Shown here in pieces: positions 1-8,432 of a stretch of 42,864 nt of DNA (the stretch's first letter is position 1; every line of letters starts with the position of its first letter). The notes below the pieces were generated by a model that did no database searches, was not told where the DNA came from, and saw nothing but the letters and a program-made list of their open reading frames with translations. Both the position numbers and the translations under genes were made by a program. Source of the stretch: [Phormidium] sp. LEGE 05292 (lineage in GTDB: Bacteria > Cyanobacteriota > Cyanobacteriia > Cyanobacteriales > Aerosakkonemataceae); contig NZ_JADEWG010000050.1 of assembly GCF_015207735.1 (NCBI RefSeq), forward strand, positions 1 to 42,864, in the 5' to 3' direction.

Positions 1-1
1 C

Positions 2-1180
2 CCCCCCACCTCTTCCCCCCAGTCCCTTGTATTACTTGATGAAGTGGGTGCGGGAACAGATCCAGCGGAGGGAAGTGCTTTGGCGATCGCACTTTTACAA
101 CATCTCGCCAACACCAGTTTATTAACAATGGCGACGACTCACTTTGGCGAATTAAAAGCTCTCAAATATGAAGATGAAAGATTTGAAAATGCCTCAGTAG
201 AATTTAATGATGTTACCCTTTCGCCAACCTATCGATTATTGTGGGGAATTCCCGGACGTTCTAATGCTTTAACAATTGCGAAAAGATTAGGATTGAATGC
301 CGAAATTGTGGAACAAGCGCAAAATTATGTTGGTGGTGCATCGGAAGATGTTAACCAAGTAATTGCAGGTTTGGAAGCGCAAAGAAAACGGCAAGAAACT
401 AAAGCGGAAGAAGCAGCGGAACTGTTAAAACAAGCGGAAAAATTACATGAAGAAGTAGCAAGAAAAGCGGCTAATTTAAAAGAAAGAGAACAGCAATTAC
501 GGCTACAACAAGAACAAGCTGTTCAAGCTGCGATCGCACAAGCAAAAGGCGAAATTGCTCAAGTAATTCGCCGTTTACAACAGGGAAATGTGACGGGAAA
601 AGATGCACAAGCAGCGACAGAGGCAATTAATCAAATTAAAGAGAAACATTTGCCACCGCCAGCAAAACCAAAACCTGGATTTAAACCGCAAGTTGGCGAT
701 CGAATTCGCATTCCCAAATTTAATCAAACTGCGGAAGTTTTAACCGCTGCTGATGAAAACGGTAACTTAAGCGTGCGATTTGGCAGCATGAAAATGACCC
801 TTTCTTTGGCAGATGTTGAATCTTTAAGCGGGGAAAAAGCAGAACTTCCAGTTAAACAAAAACCAGCTGAAAAAGAAACACCTCGAACTTCGCCAAACAA
901 AGGCGGAACTCAAGCGCCACCACCCGCACCCGCTATTCGCACCTCGCAAAATACCGTTGATATTCGCGGCTATCGAGTCGCAGATGCCGAAAGTGAGTTA
1001 GAACGGGGAATTAATGCAGCGACTAATGCTGGCGTGTTGTGGATCGTGCATGGTAAAGGTACGGGAAAACTGCGCCAAGGTGTGCATGAATTTTTGCAAG
1101 AGCACCCACAAGTTGATCGTTTCGAGTTAGCTGATTCTAAAGAAGGTGGTGCAGGAGTGACGATCGCTTATCTACGTTAA
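2..1180 (+). CDS. mutS2: Endonuclease MutS2, C-terminal part (5' end outside window)
   Basis: MutS2 is a MutS-family ATPase and nuclease linked to suppression of recombination and, in other bacteria, to rescue of collided ribosomes. The frame is open from base 2, so this is the last 392 residues of a longer protein. The first visible block, SLVLLDEVGAGTDP, is the Walker B/D-loop of the MutS ATPase. It is followed by a long charged coiled coil (about residues 110-210 of the fragment), a KOW-like segment, a Pro/Lys-rich linker and a C-terminal Smr domain with DIRG and HGKGTGKLR motifs. The GTG at 44 lies inside the ATPase domain and is not the start. The Pro/Ser-rich stretch just before Walker B is low complexity and resembles the C-rich spacer strings seen elsewhere in the window. 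Family assignment is firm. Confidence 0.95.
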   Translation, partial: PPTSSPQSLVLLDEVGAGTDPAEGSALAIALLQHLANTSLLTMATTHFGELKALKYEDERFENASVEFNDVTLSPTYRLLWGIPGRSNALTIAKRLGLNAEIVEQAQNYVGGASEDVNQVIAGLEAQRKRQETKAEEAAELLKQAEKLHEEVARKAANLKEREQQLRLQQEQAVQAAIAQAKGEIAQVIRRLQQGNVTGKDAQAATEAINQIKEKHLPPPAKPKPGFKPQVGDRIRIPKFNQTAEVLTAADENGNLSVRFGSMKMTLSLADVESLSGEKAELPVKQKPAEKETPRTSPNKGGTQAPPPAPAIRTSQNTVDIRGYRVADAESELERGINAATNAGVLWIVHGKGTGKLRQGVHEFLQEHPQVDRFELADSKEGGAGVTIAYLR

Positions 1181-1574
1181 ATTCAGACTAAATTTATCCT
1201 AAAAATGAACATTCTGCAAAATAGAGATGTTGTATTAAATGTCTCTACTTTGCTTTTTCACGGGTTTTGGTATACACAATTGATAAGGGCTACTTATATC
1301 ATGTCCGGTTAATTACCTATAATGTAGAGACGTTATACATAACGTCTCTACAGGGTTTTGGATTAAGTATATTATGGCCGATCGATCGGACATGATATTA
1401 AATACAGCTTTAGCTATTCTTAAAGTTAGAAATTTTACAAATTCTTTCTTGCCATCAGTCATAAGAAGGAAAGTACAATAATAACGATAATGAAAATTAT
1501 ATGAGCCGTTTTGTTAATCAGAACGATTGACAAATCACTTAACACCGTCCAGTTGATTGAGAACCAATTAATCA
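1181..1574. other. Spacer downstream of mutS2
   Basis: This non-coding stretch holds a weak stem near 1230-1255 (TAGAGA ... TCTCTA followed by a T-rich run, a possible mutS2 terminator), the inverted-repeat element annotated at 1296-1398, and AT-rich DNA before the next gene. No other conserved reading frame or RNA gene was seen. Confidence 0.5.
1296..1398. repeat. MITE-like element with 12-bp terminal inverted repeats and a central palindrome
   Basis: The ends ATATCATGTCCG (1296-1307) and CGGACATGATAT (1387-1398) are exact reverse complements. In the middle, 1324-1351 is a perfect palindrome with 13-bp arms (GTAGAGACGTTAT and its complement) around AC. The same palindrome, differing only at the centre and outermost base, recurs at 28639-28664, where the outer ends are absent. 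The structure suggests a small non-autonomous element. No transposase match can be made by eye. Confidence 0.7.
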
Positions 1575-1850
1575 ATGAATTTTGAGGAAGTTCTAGAAAC
1601 CGTAGAAAGGGTGCTATTATCCCGGCAACTCACTGCAATAGAGCGATTCATTTTGCATCAGTCATGGTTAGGTAAAGCTTATACTCAAATGGCAGAGGAA
1701 TCTTCTTATTGTAGTGCTTATATTAAAAGTGTTGGCTCTCAATTGTGGCAAGATCTTTCACAAGCATTAGGCGAAAAAGTCACCAAAAAAAATTTGCATT
1801 TAATTTGGAATGACTATCAGCAAAAGCAGCAAAAGTTAAGAGGAAGTTAG
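1575..1850 (+). CDS. Small HTH protein, like the N-terminal domain of vWA-MoxR-associated proteins
   Basis: This 91-residue protein resembles the helix-turn-helix-like domain that in cyanobacteria usually forms the N-terminus of large NACHT/AAA/WD40 or vWA-MoxR-associated proteins. The family hallmarks visible are an initial MNFEEVLETVERVL helix, LTAIERFILHQSW, a GKAYTQMAEESSYCSAYIKS turn and SQLWQDLSQALGEKVTKKN. Here it stands alone and stops soon after the domain, so it is either a minimal regulator or what remains of a longer gene. The stop lies 16 bases from the convergent cmoB stop, and the junction contains a short imperfect stem (GGAC ... GTCC) that could serve both genes as terminator. 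Function beyond a likely protein or nucleic-acid contact is unknown. Confidence 0.7.
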   Translation: MNFEEVLETVERVLLSRQLTAIERFILHQSWLGKAYTQMAEESSYCSAYIKSVGSQLWQDLSQALGEKVTKKNLHLIWNDYQQKQQKLRGS

Positions 1851-1866
1851 GACAAATTTTATCAGA

Positions 1867-2850
1867 TTAGTCCTTCCTGGCAATAACATAATAACGCCAA
1901 GGTGCTGGATAACCTTCCACTGTTAAAGAATCATCATCAGAATTGAGGAATTCTGGTAAACTATCAATATCTGCCCAAGCAGTACGACGCTGTTCTTCAA
2001 CTGACAAAGGTGCAGCAAAAAAACAGTTAATCTGAGTAAAACCTGCACGCGCCAACCAATTTTCTAAACAACTTTGAGTGGGTAAAAACCAAATCCCTCG
2101 CGCCTGTGCGTAACGCTTTCGGGGAGTCAAGGAAACTGGTAATTCTCCGGGTATTCCTTGACAATCTATAATAATTTCTCCCTTGGGTGCTAGAGCTTGT
2201 TTCATTTTACCTAAAAGCCCGATCGGATCGGGATGATGATATAAAATACCCAAGCAAAAGATTGTATCAAAAAAGTTGGGGAAAAAGTGAATATGTTCCA
2301 CTCCAAGTAACTCAAAAAATAGGTTTTCTTGCTGAACAATATTCTGCATTAATTGAAAGTTCCAAAAGTGCTTTGCCACAGGTTCAAACCCAATTACACA
2401 ATCAGGTTTTTGTTCTGTCATGCGAAACATAAAATAACCATTGTGGCAACCAATATCCGCAACTTTACGATTTTCTAAAGATTGAATATAAGGTAAAATC
2501 CTTGCCCATTTCCAATCAGAACGCCACTCAGCATCTATATTAATCCCAAACAGTTCAAAAGGCCCTTTTTTCCAAGGACAAAAAGCTTTTACTGTTTGTA
2601 AAAAACGCTGCTGTTGTTCTGCGATAAGTTCATCTTTTCGCCCGATTTTAACAACTGAATCAGAAAAGTCAAACCAATTGCTTTCAATGTCTTGAATAGC
2701 GGCAACTGCTTCTTGATATTGACGATTTTGCTGTGTGAATAATTTAGCTTGTCGTTCCTGACGTAGAGTTAAAATTGCTTCTCGTTCTAAGTGGGTGGAA
2801 TAGCGATCGCAATAATCAGGTGCTAGATAACCAATAAACTCATCAAACAT
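1867..2850 (-). CDS. cmoB: tRNA U34 carboxymethyltransferase CmoB
   Basis: CmoB transfers the carboxymethyl group of carboxy-SAM to 5-hydroxyuridine at wobble position 34 of tRNA, giving cmo5U. The 327-residue protein aligns throughout with E. coli CmoB (323 residues): PWKKGPFELFGINIDAEWRS, the SAM-site DIGCHNGYFMFR, LGILYHHPDP, RYAQARGIWFLP, and the C-terminal VEGYPAPWRYYVIARK. From remembered E. coli numbering, the lysine of WKKGPF, the tyrosine of LYH and the arginine of APWR match the carboxy-SAM contacts. A TTG lies one codon earlier, but the ATG at 2850 is preceded by AGGA eight bases upstream and is preferred. It follows cmoA by 10 bases, so the two form an operon. CmoAB is best known from gammaproteobacteria. 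Confidence 0.93.
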   Translation of the reverse strand: MFDEFIGYLAPDYCDRYSTHLEREAILTLRQERQAKLFTQQNRQYQEAVAAIQDIESNWFDFSDSVVKIGRKDELIAEQQQRFLQTVKAFCPWKKGPFELFGINIDAEWRSDWKWARILPYIQSLENRKVADIGCHNGYFMFRMTEQKPDCVIGFEPVAKHFWNFQLMQNIVQQENLFFELLGVEHIHFFPNFFDTIFCLGILYHHPDPIGLLGKMKQALAPKGEIIIDCQGIPGELPVSLTPRKRYAQARGIWFLPTQSCLENWLARAGFTQINCFFAAPLSVEEQRRTAWADIDSLPEFLNSDDDSLTVEGYPAPWRYYVIARKD

Positions 2851-2860
2851 CAAAATAATC

Positions 2861-3622
2861 CTATTTCAGTGCTACCAAAGAAAGAAAATTATGCAGTTTA
2901 ATTAAAGAATCAACCTGCTGAAAACCACTATCTTTTAACATTTGCAATTGCTCAGTTTCAGTTAAAGGTACTAAAACATTTTCTAGTGCTTCCTTTTTGC
3001 GTTCAATTTCCGTATGAGCATATCCATTATAAGCCTTAAAAGCTTCATAATGTCGAGTAATTGTTTCTTGAAATAGGGGGTAAGGTGATTTCACCTTTTC
3101 ACTCAAAAATAACAAACCACCGGGAACTAAACCTTCGTATATCGACTTTAGTAACTTTTGCCGCACTTGTAAGGGCAAAAACTGTAAAGTGTAATTAATA
3201 ATTACCACGCTGCTATTTTCAAAAGAACAACTTTCGGCACCAGCACAAATTAACTCTACTTGATGAATTTGCTGAATTGGTAACAACTTTTCCCTAGCTT
3301 TTTCTAACATAGGTTGAGAATTATCAATCCCAACTATTGTAGCTGGTTGCTGTAAAAATCGCCCGATTAATTCTAAAAATGTTCCCGTAGAACAGCCAAT
3401 ATCAATAATTTTAGTTCCTGTTTGGTAGTAAGCTTTAGTCCAATGAGCAGCACAGGCTAAAACTTCCCGATAAAGAGGAACTGAGCGCGAGATCATGTTA
3501 TCAAAAACATTGACCACATCCTCGTTAAAAACAAAAGGTTTAGGCCAAGGGCCTTTTTCAAACAGCTCATCTTTTTCAGGGCTAAGATAAAGTTCGGTAG
3601 GATAAATTTCAGGGTCTTTCAT
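2861..3622 (-). CDS. cmoA: Carboxy-S-adenosyl-L-methionine synthase CmoA
   Basis: CmoA converts SAM and prephenate to carboxy-SAM, the donor used by CmoB. The 253-residue reading shows the family pattern: FDNMISRSVPLYREVL, the SAM-binding DIGCSTGTFLEL, IDNSQPMLEKAREK, NYTLQFLPLQVRQ, GGLLFLSEK, the NGY segment and a LENVLVPLTETEQ C-terminal part. Where E. coli has an arginine said to hold the carboxyl group (in QKRS), this protein reads RKKE, so the charge is kept as lysine; this rests on a by-eye alignment. A longer frame reaches a TTG at 3685, but the ATG at 3622 fits the usual family N-terminus better. First gene of the cmoA-cmoB operon, transcribed away from the 3988 gene. Confidence 0.92.
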   Translation of the reverse strand: MKDPEIYPTELYLSPEKDELFEKGPWPKPFVFNEDVVNVFDNMISRSVPLYREVLACAAHWTKAYYQTGTKIIDIGCSTGTFLELIGRFLQQPATIVGIDNSQPMLEKAREKLLPIQQIHQVELICAGAESCSFENSSVVIINYTLQFLPLQVRQKLLKSIYEGLVPGGLLFLSEKVKSPYPLFQETITRHYEAFKAYNGYAHTEIERKKEALENVLVPLTETEQLQMLKDSGFQQVDSLIKLHNFLSLVALK

Positions 3623-3987
3623 GAGATTGATTCCAAGGGAAAAGTTGCGTACAAAATGCAAATTACCAGCAGAACTAATTGTCAAGGAATTGATAGAGAG
3701 CGCCGAATAGCGATCGCTCCTAGTGCTGGCCTGAAAAACAACAGCGCCCCAATTAATGAAAGGAAAAAAATTTCAGCCATTACTAATGCTTAGTTCCGCG
3801 TAATTTACCAATTATTTACATATTTTACATATATAAGCATTGTTATGATATACTGCAATATTAATGATGAGAGATAAAATATTAAACTCTTCATTTCAGT
3901 AGCAACTCCGTTAAGAGTTTATCTGTTTGTGTGAGAGGTGCAGCCGATATTACTTAAATTCTGTCAATAATTGCAACGAGAAATTTT
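3623..3987. other. Divergent promoter region between cmoA and the 3988 gene
   Basis: This spacer separates two diverging genes and must hold both promoters. It includes a HIP1 octamer near 3711 and a very AT-rich block around 3800-3860. No further gene or structured RNA was seen. Confidence 0.5.
3825..3854 (+). promoter_or_regulatory. Candidate sigma70-type promoter for the 3988 gene
   Basis: TTACAT at 3825-3830 and TATACT at 3849-3854 are separated by 18 bases and lie about 130 bases before the start codon. The -10 is close to consensus and the -35 is weaker. Based on motif alone. Confidence 0.3.
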
Positions 3988-4830
3988 ATGGCTATTTTGC
4001 TAACTACACTTTTTGCCCCTTGCAAGCCTGAACGTGCCCAAGAATTTATCACTTGTTTAGAAAGAAATCTGGCACATCCTTATATTGAAGCTGTTAAAGT
4101 TTTTTTTGAAATCAAAGATCCAGATACAGGCTATGGCTACTTAGAAGGATTTTCCCATGAAAAATTAGAAATTATTCCTGTAAATCACCGTTCCACTTAT
4201 GCTGATTTGATAGAAGTAGCAAATCAGTGGGGAAATGAGCAGGTAGCAATTATTGTCAACGGCGATATTTACTTCGACGAAAATAGTCAATTAGAAAGAG
4301 CATCAGAGATTACTAATAGTGAATTTTGGACAGTATCTCGATATGAACCTACCAAGGATGGTGGCTGGAAACTTTTTCATATTGCGACGGCGGGAGCACA
4401 TGACTGTTGGATTTTTCGCACCCCATTACGCGCGTTTAAAAATAATTACCAACTCGGTATTCAAGGTTGCGATTTATTTATAGCTCAACGGGCAATAGAG
4501 GCGGGTTTCAAAGTATTAAATCCCTGTTTCACCATCCGCCCCCGACATTTACATCAAGTGCCAGGAGTACGTAATCATAAACTCGATCCGGTTCGGAAAA
4601 TTAATTATTGGCACGATCCAGAATATGCACCTTTGGGTACACAAACTTACTCCCCGCAACCCTGTTCCCTGGAAAAACCAGCTTATCTCTCTACCCGTTC
4701 CCCAGGTTTTATAGGCATGAGTTTAGTAGGACGTTGGTTATTACCAATTTATCGATTTAAGCCGATTAAAAATAGTATTGATGCGATCAGAGGAATTAAG
4801 ACAAAGACTAAGGCTAAAACTAAAACCTAA
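3988..4830 (+). CDS. Glycosyltransferase-like protein of unknown specificity
   Basis: The 280-residue protein is soluble and has the look of a GT-A type domain. It has an N-terminal beta strand and helix (AILLTTLFAPCKPERAQEF), a STYADLIEVANQW segment, then AIIVNGDIYFDE, where the NGDIYFD pattern sits where DXD-type metal/nucleotide motifs occur. WTVSRYEP and HDCWIFRTPLR follow, then a C-terminal part with RHLHQVP. The last residues are a Lys/Thr repeat (KTKTKAKTKT). No acceptor or donor can be named. It stands alone between the divergent cmoA and a convergent membrane-protein gene. It could be a sugar transferase for surface glycans, but this is inference from fold-like motifs only. Confidence 0.5.
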   Translation: MAILLTTLFAPCKPERAQEFITCLERNLAHPYIEAVKVFFEIKDPDTGYGYLEGFSHEKLEIIPVNHRSTYADLIEVANQWGNEQVAIIVNGDIYFDENSQLERASEITNSEFWTVSRYEPTKDGGWKLFHIATAGAHDCWIFRTPLRAFKNNYQLGIQGCDLFIAQRAIEAGFKVLNPCFTIRPRHLHQVPGVRNHKLDPVRKINYWHDPEYAPLGTQTYSPQPCSLEKPAYLSTRSPGFIGMSLVGRWLLPIYRFKPIKNSIDAIRGIKTKTKAKTKT

Positions 4831-4851
4831 TTTTTTTCGCCTCTCCGGTTG

Positions 4852-4897
4852 CTCAGATGTTGCAGCAGGGGAGGTTCTGCCTCTTGGTGCAACTCAG
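4852..4897. repeat. Short copy (A) of the AGATCTTGCA inverted-repeat family
   Basis: The segment begins CTCAGATGTTGCAGCA, has an inner GAGGTTCTGCCTC hairpin and ends TTGGTGCAACTCAG. It shares ends and hairpin style with the copies at 41047-41143 and 18315-18491. It lies between two convergent genes and could also act as a terminator. Confidence 0.55.
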
Positions 4898-4914
4898 TAT
4901 GCAAGTTTGATAGC

Positions 4915-5361
4915 TTAATACCTGATAAATTCTTGAATCGAGCCAGCTAAATTGTGTAATAGTCGATCGTCAGTACTGGGAATAGGAGTTAAATAGAAGA
5001 TTTCTCCTGATAATAACTTTAGACTTAATCTATAAAATTGAATCCCAAATAATTTAAAGGGTTCAACTTCAACTAAAGAAATTTTGGTAATGGGAAAATG
5101 ACTGTATTGATTTCCTAGCCATCCTTTTTGTTTAAAAGTAACCCGATTTACCGATTTATCAAATAAACAAATCTTTTCCGGGCTACCAAACATCATAAAA
5201 TTCGCACAAATAATGCAAAAGAATCCAAACCAATCAAGAGGAGGTAGAGAAGATATAAAAATTAGCAGTCCAATTGTTGCGGTAAAACTGCTCAAAACCC
5301 AGATGCCAATGGGACGTTCCCGCAGAGTTAATAAGGTAAAAGTTCGCTGAATTACTTGCAT
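4915..5361 (-). CDS. Small membrane protein with two transmembrane segments
   Basis: This 148-residue protein has two adjacent hydrophobic helices (about residues 18-37 and 42-60), followed by a soluble C-terminal half of mostly beta-type sequence (NRVTFKQKGWLGNQYSHFPITKISLVEVE), like the PH-like domains of small bacterial membrane proteins. No catalytic motif is visible and the family is not recognised. The ATG at 5361 is the only good start. It lies on its own, downstream of and parallel to the MFS gene with convergent neighbours on the other side. Confidence 0.6.
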   Translation of the reverse strand: MQVIQRTFTLLTLRERPIGIWVLSSFTATIGLLIFISSLPPLDWFGFFCIICANFMMFGSPEKICLFDKSVNRVTFKQKGWLGNQYSHFPITKISLVEVEPFKLFGIQFYRLSLKLLSGEIFYLTPIPSTDDRLLHNLAGSIQEFIRY

Positions 5362-5453
5362 ATTTCAAGTATATCCAGAATTAGGACTAAAGCCCTCACA
5401 ACAAACGGATTTTAGATTTTAGATTAAGTAATCCAAAATCTAAAATTTAATAT

Positions 5454-6887
5454 CTAAAATCGATTCACTGCTTCCAGTGATTTTCCTGTAGTTTCAACTT
5501 GAAACATATAGGTAATTACTGCTGCTAATACGCAAAATATAGCCAACAAAAACAGCAAGATTGAAATTCCCACTGATTTTTGTAAAATTGGTAAAGCAAA
5601 AGTGCCTAACACGGCTCCAGCTTTGGCGAAAGCGGCAGCAAAACCAGCACCACTGGCGCGAATTGAAGTGGGAAAAACTTCTCCTGATAGTAGAAAAGTT
5701 GTGGAATTTGGCCCAGCATTCATGGTTAGATTAAAGATTAGAAAACCGATAAAGACGATCGCTATATCCAAAAAACTATCTGAGTTGAGAAAATTAGAAG
5801 CAGCTAACACCAAAAGCCCCACAGCCATACCACAAAAGCCGATAATTTGTAAGCGAATTCGTCCTACTTTTTCAACCAAAAATACCGCAATCAAAAACCC
5901 TGCAATTAAAAACAGATCGACAAAAGCAGAACCTCTGGCAGAAGCGATTTCTCGCTCAAGAAAACTGCTAGCATTTTCAAAAGCTAAAACCCCAATAATT
6001 GTTGGGGTAAAAATGCCAATTCCATAAGTAGCAATATCTTGTAAAAACCAAGGAACCGAAGCTAAAAATGTACTGCGAAGGAATTGAGGAGAAAATAAAG
6101 AACTGTAAGAAAGACTTGATTGCTGTGTTGGCGGATCGGTTTCTTTGGTAATGGCGATCGGTTCATTTAATAAAGTAGTTGCCGCCTCAGAAGCTTCCTT
6201 ATATTCACCCCTAGCAATGTAATAACGGGGACTTTCTAACAAGAAACTAAACCGCAAAATGGCAACAATAATTGCTAATAATAACCCCACTCCTAACATC
6301 CAACGCCAGGAATATTGAATAGTTGGTAATATTGAATTTGGATAAATGACTTGAAACAAGTGAATTGTAATTAATCCAGTTAAAGCACCCAAAAGTTGCC
6401 CAACTGCTTGAAAAGTAAAAGCACCAATTACCATTCTTCCCCGCAGTCGAGAAGGAACGTTTTCCGTAATATAGGCAACACTAATTGGATAATCTGCACC
6501 GATGCCAATGCCTACCAAAAAACGAAATATAATTAGTGAAGTGGCATCCCAAGCAAATGCTGTTCCAGCAGTAGCAATTACAAAAATGGCAATATCAATA
6601 ATTAGCATTAAATGTCTGCCAATTTTATCAGTAATTGGGCCTAAAGTTAGTGCGCCTACTAGCGATCCCGCGATCGCAGCTACCGCCACAGCGCCAACTT
6701 GCGTCGAACTTAAATTAAAGTCTTGCTTAAGAAATGGTAAAGCGATACCAATAATAAAAAAATCGAAACCATCTAAGGCAATTAATCCCGCAGATAGCAC
6801 CCAAAGTAACCACATTACACGAGTTACTGGTGCAGCATCCAGCCTTTGTTCAAAGGATAAAGGTTGGCTAGTTAAAGTTGTAGTCAT
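5454..6887 (-). CDS. MFS transporter of the sugar/metabolite symporter type
   Basis: A 477-residue major facilitator protein with about 12 membrane helices. The family signatures are GPITDKIGRHLM in the loop between helices 2 and 3, and FRFLVGIGIGADYPISVAY followed by VPSRLRGRM around helices 4-5. These are typical of the sugar porter, aromatic-acid and phosphate symporter branches. A charged central loop (about residues 225-265) divides the halves, and helix 10 carries GEVFPTSIRASGAG, again a sugar-porter-type motif. The substrate cannot be read from sequence. The ATG at 6887 follows AAGAAAG. Its spacer is shared with the divergent U32 gene pair, but no functional tie is visible. Confidence 0.85.
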   Translation of the reverse strand: MTTTLTSQPLSFEQRLDAAPVTRVMWLLWVLSAGLIALDGFDFFIIGIALPFLKQDFNLSSTQVGAVAVAAIAGSLVGALTLGPITDKIGRHLMLIIDIAIFVIATAGTAFAWDATSLIIFRFLVGIGIGADYPISVAYITENVPSRLRGRMVIGAFTFQAVGQLLGALTGLITIHLFQVIYPNSILPTIQYSWRWMLGVGLLLAIIVAILRFSFLLESPRYYIARGEYKEASEAATTLLNEPIAITKETDPPTQQSSLSYSSLFSPQFLRSTFLASVPWFLQDIATYGIGIFTPTIIGVLAFENASSFLEREIASARGSAFVDLFLIAGFLIAVFLVEKVGRIRLQIIGFCGMAVGLLVLAASNFLNSDSFLDIAIVFIGFLIFNLTMNAGPNSTTFLLSGEVFPTSIRASGAGFAAAFAKAGAVLGTFALPILQKSVGISILLFLLAIFCVLAAVITYMFQVETTGKSLEAVNRF

Positions 6888-7202
6888 TTCGTTACTTTCT
6901 TAGTTCCTGAGTTTTATTGCTAAAGAAGGAGTTTTCATGTTACAAGATTTTTGCCAACGAATTTGAATACCCAGCGATAGAAATTCCGGCAAAAACCGCC
7001 CATCTCTACAATTTGTAGCAAATATCCCAAGCCTAAATCAATTGTAAAAACCCCTCCTTCTCCTCTTTCTTCCTCTTCTCTTCGCGCTCTTCGTGTCTTT
7101 GCGGTTCAAAAAAATTCTTCTCAAGAACCATTGAAGATTGCTCAATTTCTGTAAATAACCAATTAAAATCAAGATAACATAAGCTTAGCCCCAAATAATA
7201 CC
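6888..7202. other. Divergent spacer before the U32 genes
   Basis: The spacer separates the MFS gene and the U32 pair. It contains the pyrimidine-rich repeat annotated at 7051-7114 and otherwise AT-rich sequence. No RNA gene was seen and promoters could not be assigned reliably. Confidence 0.45.
7051..7114 (+). repeat. Dispersed pyrimidine-rich spacer repeat (CTCTGCGGTTCAAAAA type)
   Basis: A run of CTC/CTT units ends in TCTTTGCGGTTCAAAAAAA. A close relative is at 21349-21400 (CCTCTGCGGTTCAAAAAAAA), and a reversed, shorter relative is at 42019-42047. All are intergenic. Strings of this kind are frequent in filamentous cyanobacterial spacers. Confidence 0.6.
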
Positions 7203-8432
7203 ATGTGGAAACCGGAACTCCTAGCCCCAGCGAAAAACTTAGAACGCCTCAAAGTTGCCATTGCTTATGGTGCTGATGCGATATATTTAGGTGGGCAAAA
7301 TTATGGATTACGGGCGCGTGCTGATAATTTTACCGATTATGAATTAGAGCAAGCTGTGGTATTTGCCCATCAGCATAATGCGAAAATTTATGTTACTCTA
7401 AACGCCTTTCTTCACGATACAGATTTTGTTGGATTAGCTGAATATTGTCATTTTTTAGAATCTATTGGCGTAGATGCTGTTATTGTTTCCGATCTCGGTG
7501 TAATTCGGGCTATTCGTAACAGTTCAAATCTGAATATTCACTTATCGACGCAAGCTTCTTGCCTCAATTCTTATGCTGGACTGTTGTGGAAAGAAATGGG
7601 AGTGAAGCGGTTAATTGTCGGGCGAGAATTGACTATTGCTGAAGCTGGCGCAATCCGAGAAAAGTCAGGCATTGAAGTGGAAATGTTTACTCACGGCGCG
7701 ATGTGTATGGCTTATTCTGGACATTGCACTATTTCTAATTTTACCGCAGGTCGAGATTCTAATCGTGGCGGTTGTATTCAATCTTGCAGATTACCTTATC
7801 ATTTAGAAACTGAAGAGAAGAAATCTGATGATTTAGTAACTTTCATGTCTTCTAGGGATTTGTGGGGAATTTATCAAATCGGAGAGTTTTTTCAACATCA
7901 AATTTGCTCTTTGAAAATTGAAGGGCGAATGAAATCTTCCTTCTATGTTGGCTTGACTTGTAAGGTTTATCGTCAATTAATTGATGCTTATGCAGCCGGA
8001 ACATTGAATGCAGAAATGCTACAAGTTGCGGCGCGAGAACTGCAATCTGTACCTAACCGAGACTATTTTTCTGGTTCTTTAGAAACACCAGCAGGTAGAG
8101 ATTCTGTGTTCGGACAATTGTCTGGGATAAATACAGGAACTTACGAATATTTAGGTTTGGTTGTTGATACCACTCCTGAAGAAATTGTGTTGCGACTTGT
8201 GGAACCTTTTGCATTAGGAGAAGAGATTGAAATTATCCCATTTGAAGGGGAGGCGATTCGGGGGAAAGTCGATCGCCTATTTTCCGCTACAGGTGAAAGC
8301 GTAGAATTTATGCGCCAAGATAGTATTGCACGAATTCCGAAATTTCCAGCAGCAACAAAAGCAGGAAATATTGCTAAATTCAATGTAGTTCGATTCAAAT
8401 CAGCAGTTAAAGAAGTAACTCATGCAATTTAA
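7203..8432 (+). CDS. U32 family Fe-S hydroxylase-like protein (TrhP-like)
   Basis: U32 proteins were named collagenase-like peptidases, but characterised bacterial members act in hydroxylation: TrhP makes 5-hydroxyuridine at tRNA position 34, RlhA modifies 23S rRNA, and UbiU/UbiV hydroxylate ubiquinone precursors. The 409-residue protein has the LLAPAKNLERLKVAIAYGAD start, the U32 signature EMFTHGAMCMAYSGHCTIS, then GGCIQSC and SLKIEGRMKS. C168, C175, C191 and C235 match the spacing of the four [4Fe-4S] cysteines of UbiU. A C-terminal beta domain follows. It overlaps the next U32 gene by 11 bases. With cmoA-cmoB 4.5 kb away, a role in ho5U34 formation is the favoured inference. RlhA-like activity remains possible. 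Confidence 0.85.
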   Translation: MWKPELLAPAKNLERLKVAIAYGADAIYLGGQNYGLRARADNFTDYELEQAVVFAHQHNAKIYVTLNAFLHDTDFVGLAEYCHFLESIGVDAVIVSDLGVIRAIRNSSNLNIHLSTQASCLNSYAGLLWKEMGVKRLIVGRELTIAEAGAIREKSGIEVEMFTHGAMCMAYSGHCTISNFTAGRDSNRGGCIQSCRLPYHLETEEKKSDDLVTFMSSRDLWGIYQIGEFFQHQICSLKIEGRMKSSFYVGLTCKVYRQLIDAYAAGTLNAEMLQVAARELQSVPNRDYFSGSLETPAGRDSVFGQLSGINTGTYEYLGLVVDTTPEEIVLRLVEPFALGEEIEIIPFEGEAIRGKVDRLFSATGESVEFMRQDSIARIPKFPAATKAGNIAKFNVVRFKSAVKEVTHAI

